Assembly (NCBI RefSeq): GCF_036867195.1
Contig: NZ_JBAJII010000001.1
Location: 2,046,001-2,110,000 of the forward strand
DNA: 64,000 bases
Source: Arthrobacter sp. Soc17.1.1.1
GTDB taxonomy: Bacteria; Actinomycetota; Actinomycetes; Actinomycetales; Micrococcaceae
Direction of reading: 5' to 3'
The notes beneath the pieces were generated by a model. It was given only the letters and a program-made list of their open reading frames with translations, was not told the DNA's origin and searched no databases. The position numbers were made by a program, and so were the translations under genes. Shown one piece after another: positions 26,623-34,192 of the stretch; position 1 is the first letter of the stretch; each line of letters begins with the position of its first letter.

Positions 26623-26661
26623 TTGGTCGTGGTTAAGAAGCTAGCCGGGATCAGTGCGTAA
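26623..26661 (+). CDS. Short uORF overlapping the PAS-ANTAR start
   Basis: A 12-residue frame (M-VVVKKLAGISA) from TTG at 26623, or shorter from GTG at 26629, whose TAA stop overlaps the ATG of the PAS-ANTAR gene (TAATG). The main start has only a weak GGGA upstream, so its translation may depend on termination of this frame. The GAF-ANTAR gene further on has the same arrangement. Confidence 0.45.
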   Translation: MVVVKKLAGISA

Positions 26662-27356
26662 TGAACGGCTGTCCCATGACCAGTGCGTATGAGCCCTCCG
26701 TGCCCCTGTCAGGGGCCCTGTCCAGCGTCGAGACCTTCCTCGACTGTCCTACCGGCACCGTGGAGCACCACTTCTCCGACGGTGTCTTCCGCTGGTCGGA
26801 CGAGCTGTACCGCATCCACGGCTACGAACGCGGCGAGGTCGTGCCCACCCTCGAGCTGGGCATGTCGCACATCATCCCGTCCGAGCGCGCCGCCGCCGAG
26901 GCGTTCTGGGCCCAGGTGACGACGACCGGCGGACCGGCATCGATCTACACCGCCATCCGCTCCCTCACCGGGCAGACCCGAAACCTCCTCATCTCCGCGG
27001 ATCTGATCCTCGACGACGGACGGCCCGTCGGGGTGTGGGCACTGGTCGTCGACCTGACCCGGTCCATGCACGTCGACCGGCACCAGCTCGCGAGCGAGGC
27101 CGTCGCCGCGTCCGCGCTGAACCGGGCCGTCATCGAGCAGGCCAAGGGCATCCTCATGGCACGCGCGGGCCTGACCGCCAGTGAGGCGTTCACCCGCATC
27201 AGCTCCCACAGCCAGGCCACCAACCGCAAGGCCGTCGTCATCTGCCAGGAGATCATCGATCGCACCTACCAGGTCACCGGGCAGGCGAGCGAGCAGGCAC
27301 TCGCAGACCTGATGCCCGCACCCCCTGCGGCAGGCCCGGTGGCGGGTCCCTCCTAG
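26661..27356 (+). CDS. PAS-ANTAR domain regulator
   Basis: 231 residues. Residues 30-135 form a PAS domain (FRWSDELYRIHGYERGEVVPTLELGMSHIIPSE, then a strand ending VWALVVDLTRSM). Residues about 155-210 are an ANTAR domain: LNRAVIEQAKGILMARAGLTASEAFTRISSHSQATNRK. ANTAR domains bind paired RNA hairpins and prevent termination or otherwise act on transcripts. The PAS domain shows no obvious cofactor Cys or His, so the signal is unknown. The start ATG overlaps the stop of a small uORF. The gene converges with fmdA, overlapping its stop by four bases. Confidence 0.88.
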   Translation: MNGCPMTSAYEPSVPLSGALSSVETFLDCPTGTVEHHFSDGVFRWSDELYRIHGYERGEVVPTLELGMSHIIPSERAAAEAFWAQVTTTGGPASIYTAIRSLTGQTRNLLISADLILDDGRPVGVWALVVDLTRSMHVDRHQLASEAVAASALNRAVIEQAKGILMARAGLTASEAFTRISSHSQATNRKAVVICQEIIDRTYQVTGQASEQALADLMPAPPAAGPVAGPS

Positions 27357-28609
27357 GCGTTGCTCGATCTGGGTGCGCCCATTCCGGGGTCCACCCGGTG
27401 CGGGCCGGCGGCCGAGGGCCGGACGTCGAAGTCGAAGATGGCTGTGGGGATGTAGACCGTCGAGCAGGAGTTGGGGATGTCCACCACGCCGGACAGCCTT
27501 CCCTCGATGGGCGCCGACCCCAGGAGCAGGTAGGCCTGCTCAGGGCTGTAGCCGAACTTCGTGAGGTAGTCGATCGCGTGCAGGCAGGCGCGCTGGTAGG
27601 ACAGGTGGGAGTCGAGGTAGTGCTGCTTGCCGTCAAGGGTCACCGAGGTCCCGGAGAACGCGATCCATTCGCTGTACCGGGGGTCCACGATCCCGGGCAT
27701 GAAGATGGCATTCTCACTCACGCCGTAGGTGTCCATGCCGCCCTTGATGACGTCGACCCGGAGGTCGATGAAACCGCCCATCTCGATGGCACCGCAGAAG
27801 GTGATCTCACCGTCCCCCTGGGAGAAGTGCAGATCGCCCAGGGACAGATTCGCGCCGTCCACGAACACCGGGTAGAAGATGCGTGAGCCCTTCGAGAGGT
27901 TCTTGATGTCCTGGTTGCCGCCGTTCTCCCGTGGTGGCGCGGTGCGGGCCGCCTCCCCGGCGACCCGATCGATCTCGGAGGCGGCCAGGCTCCCGAGCAC
28001 GGCGTGTCGGGGCTCGGGCGGCAGCGCGAGCGGGGGTACGCGGTTCGGATCGGTGGCGATCAGGTCACCCTCACGCTTGTTCCACTTCGCCAGCAGACCG
28101 GCGGACGGTGCGGTCCCCATCAGGCCCGGGTGGATGAGGCCGACATAGGACACTTCCGGCACATGCCGCGACGACGCCACCTGCCCGGAGAAGTCCCAGA
28201 TGGCCTTGTAGGCGTCAGGGAACTGGTCGGTCAGGAAACCGCCGCCGTTGTTCCGGGAGAAGATCCCCGTGTAGCCCCAGCCCTGCCCGGCCAGGGGCCC
28301 CGCGTCCTCCTGCGGGATGGGACCGACGTCGAGGATGTCCACCACGAGGAGATCTCCCGGTTTCGCTCCTTCGACGGCGAACGGGCCGCTGAGTTTGTGG
28401 ACGGTGAGCAGCGGGGCGTTGAGGATGTCGTCCGCGGAGTCGTCGTTGACGATCGCGCCGTCGAACCACTCGCGGCAGTGGACCCTGAAGGAATCCCCCG
28501 GCTTCACCGTTGCGACCGGTGGGATCTCGGGATGCCAGCGGTTGTGTCCGACCTTCTCCTGGTCCTCGAATTTCCTGGTCGAATCGAGCGGGAATATGAC
28601 GTCAGGCAT
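27353..28609 (-). CDS. fmdA: Formamidase/acetamidase
   Basis: Cytosolic amidohydrolase releasing ammonia from formamide or acetamide, 418 residues. Typical FmdA/AmdA text: VKPGDSFRVHCREWFDGAI, HKLSGPFAVEGAKPGDLLVVDILDVGP, FPDAYKAIWDFSGQVASSRHVP, FVDGANLSLGDLHFSQGDGEITFCGAIEMGG and the C-terminal FGYSPEQAYLLLGSAPIEGRLSGVVDIPNSC. No disruption visible. It follows fmdB by 35 bases in the same direction; an AmiS-like transporter remnant lies further upstream. Together these form a short-chain amide utilisation cluster, presumably for nitrogen. Confidence 0.94.
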   Translation of the reverse strand: MPDVIFPLDSTRKFEDQEKVGHNRWHPEIPPVATVKPGDSFRVHCREWFDGAIVNDDSADDILNAPLLTVHKLSGPFAVEGAKPGDLLVVDILDVGPIPQEDAGPLAGQGWGYTGIFSRNNGGGFLTDQFPDAYKAIWDFSGQVASSRHVPEVSYVGLIHPGLMGTAPSAGLLAKWNKREGDLIATDPNRVPPLALPPEPRHAVLGSLAASEIDRVAGEAARTAPPRENGGNQDIKNLSKGSRIFYPVFVDGANLSLGDLHFSQGDGEITFCGAIEMGGFIDLRVDVIKGGMDTYGVSENAIFMPGIVDPRYSEWIAFSGTSVTLDGKQHYLDSHLSYQRACLHAIDYLTKFGYSPEQAYLLLGSAPIEGRLSGVVDIPNSCSTVYIPTAIFDFDVRPSAAGPHRVDPGMGAPRSSNA

Positions 28610-28644
28610 TTCATCTCCTTCGATGAGTGTCGCCGTGCCGGGAA

Positions 28645-28935
28645 CTAGGGCCGCGGCAGTTTCCTATGGAGCGGGTTGGACGAGGAGAGCGGGGCCTTGC
28701 GCGGGTCCGCTGTCGGAAGCGGCCCGGAGACGACCTGCGGTTCCGCTGCGCTCCGGCTGGTCGCATCGAGCAATCGGAACGCTGCAGTTCCCGTCCTGGC
28801 GAGGTGAGGAGCGGTGAAGCGTCGCACGGCAGGCCCCCCGCAGGTGGGGCAGGTATCCACTCCCTGTGCTGCGCCCATGGCGCGGACGACGTCGAACACA
28901 TCGCACCGGGGACAGCGATACTCGTAGATCGGCAT
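28645..28935 (-). CDS. fmdB: FmdB-family zinc-ribbon protein
   Basis: 96 residues. It starts MPIYEYRCPRCDVFD and continues with DTCPTCGGPAVRRF, two CxxC pairs forming the FmdB zinc ribbon. FmdB was described as a regulator of formamidase expression in Methylophilus; the tail after the ribbon is variable. It precedes fmdA and its ATG at 28935 has AAAGG about 9 bases upstream. Confidence 0.9.
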   Translation of the reverse strand: MPIYEYRCPRCDVFDVVRAMGAAQGVDTCPTCGGPAVRRFTAPHLARTGTAAFRLLDATSRSAAEPQVVSGPLPTADPRKAPLSSSNPLHRKLPRP

Positions 28936-29062
28936 TCGGAGGACCTTTCTTCCCGATGAGCGATGAGCACGCGGGCGAGAACGCCGGGATCGTGCCGGTG
29001 GGATGGGCGACGAAGAGGGTGAACCAGCTGACGCCGACGTACAACAGGCCAACACTGCTCAT
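28936..29062 (-). pseudogene. Degenerate AmiS/UreI-like amide transporter remnant
   Basis: An open frame from ATG 29062 with GGAG upstream begins MSSVGLLYVG, the typical AmiS/UreI N-terminus, and passes directly into VSWFTLFVAHPTG, which resembles a segment from the middle of AmiS (WFSLFVA). After about 30 residues the similarity is lost and the frame runs into fmdB in the wrong phase. This looks like a large internal deletion of a roughly 200-residue membrane channel gene normally found in amidase clusters. The comparison is from memory of the family. Confidence 0.5.
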
Positions 29063-29247
29063 GGTCGCTCCATCGCGAGACGAAGAGTGGAAAGTGATAC
29101 GGGAAGGCTGTCTCCGGCTGCAGCTGATGGCGGTGCGGGAACAGTGGTCGGGATCACCGGCGTTCGGTTGTGTCGGCGAGCCTAGCCCCGGGCATTTTCG
29201 CTGTCAACGATGCCGCCCGGAACCTCTGACCGGGACAGGGCCGGGGC

Positions 29248-29913
29248 TCACGGCCACAGGGCGATGGTCAGGACCGCTGCGGCGAGCAGGAACAGGGCGA
29301 CCGCCATCGGGACGGAGCGCTTGACGGTTCCCGTGGAGAAACGGTCGGACACCTTCTGCAGGCGAGCCCTCACGTTGTCGCCGTGGGTCATCCCCAGGAC
29401 GAGCAGGATCAGGCACGGCAGGCAGTACACGAGCGCGTAGGCGGCGAGCACCATCAGCCCGATCGGTATGCCGACGTCCGCGTCGACCATCCGCTCGATC
29501 GCGATGAAGTACGGGAACGCGTTCGGCAGATCGGCTCCGGTCACGAGCACCCCGAGGGGAAACGCAGTCCACACGCCGAACCAGGCCGGCAGCGCCACGC
29601 CCTTCCTCTGCCGGTCCGTGAAACGGCGGACACCAGCGACGGCGAGGGCGACGGCGGCAATCAGGAAGACGCCGCGACGCAGCCAGATCAGTCCTTCACC
29701 GACGGCGTCGGCCGCGGCGCTGGCTCCGAGGAGGATCGCCGTGCCCAGCACGAAGACCGTGCTCATCGCCCCCAGGACGAAGGTCAGGGCCGAGCCGACC
29801 GGGCGACGCCTGACGGTGAGGAGGATGAGCGTGATGACGACGATCGTGGCCGGGTTCAGGGAGTCAGCGAGGGCGAGTCCGGTGATCCCGGCGAGCAGGG
29901 CGCCGCTGATCAT
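29248..29913 (-). CDS. GAP-family membrane transporter
   Basis: 221 residues with about six membrane helices, from the ATG at 29913 that overlaps the TetR stop (ATGA). It opens GALLAGITGLALADSLNPATIVVITLILLT, the LysE/cadmium-resistance-like pattern of GAP (Sap-type) proteins, with the Asn-Pro in the first helix, and repeats the half-site in PNAFPYFIAIERM. In mycobacteria related proteins export glycolipids, but the substrate here is unknown. It is co-transcribed with the TetR regulator, which should repress it. Confidence 0.82.
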   Translation of the reverse strand: MISGALLAGITGLALADSLNPATIVVITLILLTVRRRPVGSALTFVLGAMSTVFVLGTAILLGASAAADAVGEGLIWLRRGVFLIAAVALAVAGVRRFTDRQRKGVALPAWFGVWTAFPLGVLVTGADLPNAFPYFIAIERMVDADVGIPIGLMVLAAYALVYCLPCLILLVLGMTHGDNVRARLQKVSDRFSTGTVKRSVPMAVALFLLAAAVLTIALWP

Positions 29914-30416
29914 GTGCCGGACCTGCGGTCGAGCCACTGCAGGATCGCGTCGATATCGTGCTCGGCATCGTCCGCGAGGGTGTTGAGCAGGAGCCCGTCG
30001 CCCAGGAGGCGGACAACCGTCGCTGTCACCGGATCACCCGTCTCGGCCGCGAAAAGCCGCTCCCACCGTTCGGTGGACTCCGCCGCCTGCTGCAGCAGGG
30101 TGTCCGTCAGGGAGGCGTGGTCCGTCAGGATGATCGACATCGCGCGGTAGAGGGCCGCTTCCTCACGGGATGCCGACAGCCGCAACCACGTCTCGACGGC
30201 CGTTCCCTGGGCGGCCGCCGTGTCCAGGGCGTCATCCATGTCCAGGATCGCCTCCCGGGCGATGCCCTCGACGAGGGCGGCCCGGGACGTGAAGTGGTGC
30301 ATCATCCCGCCCTTGGAGACACCGGCGGCCCGGGCGATGACGTCCATCGAGGGGACCACGCCGGCTTCGATCGTCAGGTTCCGGGCGGTCTGCAGGATCG
30401 TGTCTCTGGTGCTCAT
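29910..30416 (-). CDS. TetR-family transcriptional repressor
   Basis: 168 residues. The N-terminal HTH is TRDTILQTARNLTIEAG, SMDVIARAAGVSKGGMMHHFTSRAALVEGI, the standard TetR core. The C-terminal ligand domain (TetR_C-like) is divergent. The ATG at 30416 lies 6 bases after TACGGT, suggesting leaderless translation. An 18-bp perfect palindrome sits at the -35 region. It overlaps the GAP transporter gene by four bases, so the pair forms an autoregulated export cassette. Confidence 0.88.
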   Translation of the reverse strand: MSTRDTILQTARNLTIEAGVVPSMDVIARAAGVSKGGMMHHFTSRAALVEGIAREAILDMDDALDTAAAQGTAVETWLRLSASREEAALYRAMSIILTDHASLTDTLLQQAAESTERWERLFAAETGDPVTATVVRLLGDGLLLNTLADDAEHDIDAILQWLDRRSGT

Positions 30417-30438
30417 GGAGCAACCGTACCCACAGAAC

Positions 30439-30456
30439 AGACCGACTGGTCGGTCT
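30439..30456. promoter_or_regulatory. TetR operator
   Basis: AGACCGAC-TG-GTCGGTCT, a perfect 8-bp inverted repeat covering the predicted -35 position of the TetR gene. The GACCGAC/GTCGGTC core is common for TetR regulators. Confidence 0.8.
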
Positions 30457-30508
30457 TTCCGTACTCACGGCCCGATTGGGGGCGAACTCCCAGCTTCGAG
30501 GGTCGCCG

Positions 30509-31078
30509 TCAACCGGTCACGGATCGCACCACCCGTGCGGGCGAGCCCACGACCACCGCGTTCTCCGGCACGTCCTTCGTCACGACGGCGGCGGCTGCGA
30601 TGACAGCGTTGGCCCCGATGGTGACGCCCGGGAGGATCGTCGCATTCGAGCCGACCCACACATTGGGACCGATGACGATCGGGGACGGCTTCATGTCGGC
30701 GCGCCTCGTGGGGTCGAGGTCGTGATTGAGGGTCGCCATGACCACGTTGTGCCCGATCAGGCAGTCGTCGCCGATGACCACCCCGCCCTGGTCCTGCAGC
30801 TTGCAGCCGGCGTTGATGAAGATCCGCTGTCCCAGGGCGATGTTCTTGCCGAAGTCGGAGTAGAACGGTGGGAAGACCGTCACGGACTCGTCGACCGGCT
30901 TCCCCAGGAGTTGGGACATCAGGTACCGCACGCGCGCCGGTTCCTGGTAGCCACTGTTCAGTTCGCCCGTGATGCGCAGGGCTTCCTGGCTCACACCGTG
31001 CATGACCCGGTGCAGGGGCGAGTCCCCCGTGATGGTCTCACCGGCATTCAGGGCGGTCAGTAGATCGCTGAGTTCCAC
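30509..31078 (-). CDS. Sugar O-acetyltransferase (maltose/galactoside type)
   Basis: 189 residues, left-handed beta-helix hexapeptide protein using acetyl-CoA. The N-terminal Maa helix region includes ITGELNSGY and RYLMSQLLGKPVDESVTVFPPFYSDFGKNI, followed by FINAGCKLQDQGGVVIGDDCLIGHNVVMATLNHD (active-site His in LNHD) and PIVIGPNVWVGSNATILPGVTIGANAVIAAAAVVTKDVP. Translation starts at GTG 31078 with GAGGAG 6 bases upstream. Substrate sugar unknown. Confidence 0.92.
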   Translation of the reverse strand: MELSDLLTALNAGETITGDSPLHRVMHGVSQEALRITGELNSGYQEPARVRYLMSQLLGKPVDESVTVFPPFYSDFGKNIALGQRIFINAGCKLQDQGGVVIGDDCLIGHNVVMATLNHDLDPTRRADMKPSPIVIGPNVWVGSNATILPGVTIGANAVIAAAAVVTKDVPENAVVVGSPARVVRSVTG

Positions 31079-31252
31079 GATGTTCTCCTCGGAAGGTCAT
31101 GGTGCTGACGTCGTGCACACCGTGAGGTGAGGAGCTCTCGCTCCCCTGCCCGGCGGTCCATACCGACCACGCTACGTCCTGCCCGGAAGCACGAAGAGCG
31201 TGACCGGGTGTCGGCCTGCCGTGTTGTCGTGCTTCGGTGGGAGCATGGCGGA

Positions 31253-31999
31253 GTGGCTGCCCCCGATCTACGTCCGCTGCCGGCAGGCGAGGTGGAGTTG
31301 CATGACGCGCGACGCCGGCGCAGGTGGTCGGTGCGACTCGAACCGTACGAGATCGGGGCCTTCCCCGTCACCGAGGCCGAGTACAGGCACGTGATGGGCG
31401 GTGCCGGGTCGGGGTTGGGCTCGCCCGTCGTGGACCTGAGCTGGCTGGACGCGGTCACGTTCTGCAACGCGGCCTCGATCCAGGCCGGGCTCCCGCCCGC
31501 CTACGTGCTCGATGCGGGCTCTGTGACATGGCGGACCGGAGCTTCCGGGTACCGGCTGCCGACGGAGGCCGAGTGGGAGTATGCCTGCCGTGCCGGCACG
31601 CAGGGGCCGCACTACCAGTGCCTCGAGCTCAGTGCGTGGACGGCCGACGACGAGGTGGACCGGCCGCAGCCCGTGGGGTCGAAGCAGGCCAACGCGTTCG
31701 GGCTGTACGACACCCTCGGCAACGTCTGGGAGTGGTGTTGGGATCTGCTCGACCCGGCGCGCTACGGGGACTACCGGGTCTTCCGCGGAGGTGGATTCGC
31801 GGATGAACGGTGGAGTGTCCGCGCGTCGACCCGGCGGGGCGGAGCGCCGGGGATGAGCCATCCCGACGTCGGCCTGCGGCTGGCGAGGGGCGCGTTCGAT
31901 ACAGGTCAGGCAGCACAGGGCTGGTCGGCCACGACCGATGCCGAGCGAGGAGCCATCAGCGGTGCGTTGCCGTCAGGCTGGACCCCCCGACGGTCCTGA
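31253..31999 (+). CDS. Formylglycine-generating-enzyme/sulfatase-modifying-factor-like protein
   Basis: 248 residues with the FGE-sulfatase fold: YEIGAFPVTEAEYRHVM, PVVDLSWLDAVTFCNAASIQAG, GYRLPTEAEWEYACRAGTQ, NAFGLYDTLGNVWEWCWDLL, RVFRGGGFADERWSVRASTRRG and VGLRLARG. Authentic FGEs use a reactive Cys pair to oxidise a Cys in sulfatases; here several Cys are present but I cannot confirm the catalytic pair, and no sulfatase gene is nearby. GTG at 31253 was chosen because GGGAG lies 9 bases upstream and the hit begins soon after. The 3' end overlaps the convergent LysR gene by 27 bases. Confidence 0.75.
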   Translation: MAAPDLRPLPAGEVELHDARRRRRWSVRLEPYEIGAFPVTEAEYRHVMGGAGSGLGSPVVDLSWLDAVTFCNAASIQAGLPPAYVLDAGSVTWRTGASGYRLPTEAEWEYACRAGTQGPHYQCLELSAWTADDEVDRPQPVGSKQANAFGLYDTLGNVWEWCWDLLDPARYGDYRVFRGGGFADERWSVRASTRRGGAPGMSHPDVGLRLARGAFDTGQAAQGWSATTDAERGAISGALPSGWTPRRS

Positions 32000-32956
32000 C
32001 CCGGCCGAGCACGGCCGGGTGTCGTGCAATCCTCCAGCGTCCGCCGTCGGCACTCGCCCCTCGGCAGGGGCGGCGTTGTGCTGGAGCGTGGACACCACTG
32101 TCCGGACGGCAGCGCGATGGAGGGCTTCGGGACGGCAGAGGATGTCGACATGCCTGGCCAGCGGTAGGTCGTGAAGCGGCTTCAGGACGACGCCGCTGCC
32201 GGAGGGTGGCGACGCCGTGTGGCGGGGCATCAGCGCGACACCCGAACCGGCGGAGACGATCGCGGCCGCGATGAAGAACTCGTTGATCCGGTGTGTGACG
32301 TTGAGTGGTCCGCCCGCGTGAACGGCGACGGCATCCAGGGCGGAGGCGAGCGGGAATCCGTCCTGGACGGATACCCAGTTCTCATCGAGAAGGTCCTGGA
32401 CCGCGACACTCGGAGCTCCGGCGAGCCGGTGCCGATCCGACATGGCGACGTCCAGGGGCTCGCGGACCAGCGGGAGGACCCTGACCGTCCCGGGCCAGGG
32501 CCTGCTGTGCTGGAGCCGGTGTGCAATCACCAGGTCGTAGTCGGCCGTCAGGGCCGGGAAACCGTCCTGTTCCACGTCGCGGTCATGCAGGACCAGCGCG
32601 GGGCTCCCTGCGCCGGAGAGCGCCTGCAGGAGAGGACCGAACCAGGTCAGGCCGGCACTGTTGAAGGCCGAGACGCTCACCGTGGCAGCGGGGTCCTGCA
32701 CGTACCGGCTGACGGCCTGCTCCGCGGCACCTATGGCGACACCGATATCGACCGCCGCGGAGGCCAGGGCCTGGCCGGCCCCGGTCAGGACGAGGTTCCT
32801 TCCCCGGCGTTCGGTGAGGGGAACCTCGACCCTGCGCTGCAGCGCGGTGAGTTGTTGCGACACCGCCGAGGCGGAGACGTGGAGGGACCGAGCAACAGCA
32901 GCGAGGCTCCCCCGGTCACCCAGCTCGCGGAGAAGCCGCAACTGATGAAGATCCAT
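31973..32956 (-). CDS. LysR-family transcriptional regulator
   Basis: 327 residues. The N-terminal winged HTH is MDLHQLRLLRELGDRGSLAAVARSLHVSASAVSQQLTALQRRVEVPLTERRGRNLVLT, followed by a LysR substrate-binding domain (VALMPRHTA and the VxPLxR strand variants). The last 25 residues are disordered and encoded over the end of the convergent FGE-like gene. The ATG at 32956 is 6 bases after TAGAGT (32963-32968 on the minus strand). It is divergent from an EamA exporter, which it probably controls. Confidence 0.9.
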   Translation of the reverse strand: MDLHQLRLLRELGDRGSLAAVARSLHVSASAVSQQLTALQRRVEVPLTERRGRNLVLTGAGQALASAAVDIGVAIGAAEQAVSRYVQDPAATVSVSAFNSAGLTWFGPLLQALSGAGSPALVLHDRDVEQDGFPALTADYDLVIAHRLQHSRPWPGTVRVLPLVREPLDVAMSDRHRLAGAPSVAVQDLLDENWVSVQDGFPLASALDAVAVHAGGPLNVTHRINEFFIAAAIVSAGSGVALMPRHTASPPSGSGVVLKPLHDLPLARHVDILCRPEALHRAAVRTVVSTLQHNAAPAEGRVPTADAGGLHDTRPCSAGSGPSGGPA

Positions 32957-33028
32957 AAGGCAACTCTAAACTGATGCTTCACGAAGTGCCCTCTCGTCTT
33001 ACCCGTATCCGGCCTGCAGACTCGGGGA

Positions 33029-34039
33029 ATGCCTTCGTCCCTGCTGTCTTGCCTTCCAGCAACCTCTCCGATCGCCCTCAGAAAGACCCTTCTCGCGCTT
33101 CTTGCCGCGCGCAGGGTGGATCTGCTCCTTCTGCTGGTCGCCCTGGTCTGGGGCAGCAGCTACCTGGCGGCGAAGACCCTCACGGATACCGTCGGAGTCA
33201 CGGTGATCCTCTCGCTGCGCTTCCTGATCACCACGGTGATGCTGCTGGGGATCTGGCTGCTGTGGAACCGTCGCAGGCCCGCGCGCCGGGAAACACTCGT
33301 CGGCGTCGCCCTCGGCTTCACCCAGGCGGCAGTGCTGATCCTCGAGACGCACGGGATCGCCGGTACCAGTGCCACGAATGCGGGACTGGTCATCAGCCTG
33401 GTCATCGTGTTCACCCCCGTCACCGAGAGCATCGCCTTCCGCGTGCGATTGCCGCGCCTGGTGTTCGTCGCCGGCGTGATCGCGGTCGTCGGCGTCTGCC
33501 TGCTGGTCTCCGGTGAAGGATTCGCCGCGCCGACCCTCGGAGACCTGCTCGTGCTTGCGGCAGCCTGCGTGCGCGCCATCCACGTCACCGCGGTCTCCGC
33601 CCTGACACGGGGGTACGGCTACAGTGCCCTGACCCTGACCCTGATCCAGAGTGCGCTGTGCGCCGTCGTCTACACGCTCGCCGATCACCGGGGCGTCCTG
33701 CGGGCGATGCAGAGCTTCGATGCGGATGAATGGATCGGCGTGCTCTACCTCGGACTGGCGTGCAGCGTGTTCGCGTTCCTCGTCCAGACCTGGGCCATCC
33801 AGCAGACCTCGGCGGCCCGGGCCGGCCTCCTCATGGGGACCGAACCCATCTGGGCGGTCCTGATCGGGCTGACCGTCGGACGGGAGACGCTCGGGTTCCT
33901 CGGCATCCTCGGAGCAGTACTCATCATCACCGGCACCTATGTCGGGCTCCGCGCCGAGACGCACCACCGGGCATCACCCACATCCGACCCGGCAGCAACG
34001 CCGAAGGGCCGCCCGGCCCCGTCGGTGACGTCGGACTGA
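33029..34039 (+). CDS. EamA/DMT-family transporter
   Basis: 336 residues with ten predicted membrane helices arranged as two EamA repeats (LLLLLVALVWGSSYLAAK...; LLVLAAACVRAIHVTAVSALTR...). Conserved WGS(S/T)(F/Y) in helix 1 and the TEPIWAVLIGLTVGRETLGFLGILGAVLIITGTYVGL end block are clear. DMT proteins export metabolites or amino acids. The divergent LysR regulator is the likely controller; the substrate is unknown. Confidence 0.88.
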   Translation: MPSSLLSCLPATSPIALRKTLLALLAARRVDLLLLLVALVWGSSYLAAKTLTDTVGVTVILSLRFLITTVMLLGIWLLWNRRRPARRETLVGVALGFTQAAVLILETHGIAGTSATNAGLVISLVIVFTPVTESIAFRVRLPRLVFVAGVIAVVGVCLLVSGEGFAAPTLGDLLVLAAACVRAIHVTAVSALTRGYGYSALTLTLIQSALCAVVYTLADHRGVLRAMQSFDADEWIGVLYLGLACSVFAFLVQTWAIQQTSAARAGLLMGTEPIWAVLIGLTVGRETLGFLGILGAVLIITGTYVGLRAETHHRASPTSDPAATPKGRPAPSVTSD

Positions 34040-34071
34040 TGCCGGTTCGATGTCTGCGTGGAGAACGCGGG

Positions 34072-34077
34072 TAGAGT
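34072..34077 (+). promoter_or_regulatory. Probable -10 box of the GAF-ANTAR operon
   Basis: TAGAGT, 7 bases before the ATG of a 35-residue uORF. Confidence 0.5.
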
Positions 34078-34084
34078 TGCGGCA

Positions 34085-34192
34085 ATGTCGTTAAGCAGTA
34101 GCGGCGAAGCAGGCCCGGGCGGTAATGCGCCGGTTCTGCTCCAGCATCGTGCACGGGCTCCGTGCACGCAACGACGGAGGTGGCATCCCTGA
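34085..34192 (+). CDS. 35-residue uORF overlapping the GAF-ANTAR start
   Basis: ATG at 34085, 7 bases after a -10 box, opens a frame of 35 codons (MSLSSSGEAGPGGNAPVL...) ending in TGA that overlaps the GAF-ANTAR ATG (TGATG). Codon 3 is TTA, rare in such genomes. The frame contains a perfect 9-bp hairpin. The PAS-ANTAR gene has a parallel arrangement, which makes chance less likely. Confidence 0.5.
   Translation: MSLSSSGEAGPGGNAPVLLQHRARAPCTQRRRWHP
34148..34168 (+). promoter_or_regulatory. Hairpin inside the GAF-ANTAR uORF
   Basis: CGTGCACGG-GCT-CCGTGCACG: perfect 9-bp arms, 3-base loop, ending 7 bases before the GGAGG (34176-34180) of the GAF-ANTAR gene. A translating ribosome would open it. 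The loop does not match the six-base loops described for ANTAR target RNAs. Confidence 0.65.

Noticed and set aside
31253..31999. True formylglycine-generating enzyme
   Set aside because: No sulfatase gene nearby and the catalytic Cys pair could not be confirmed; only fold-level assignment is made.
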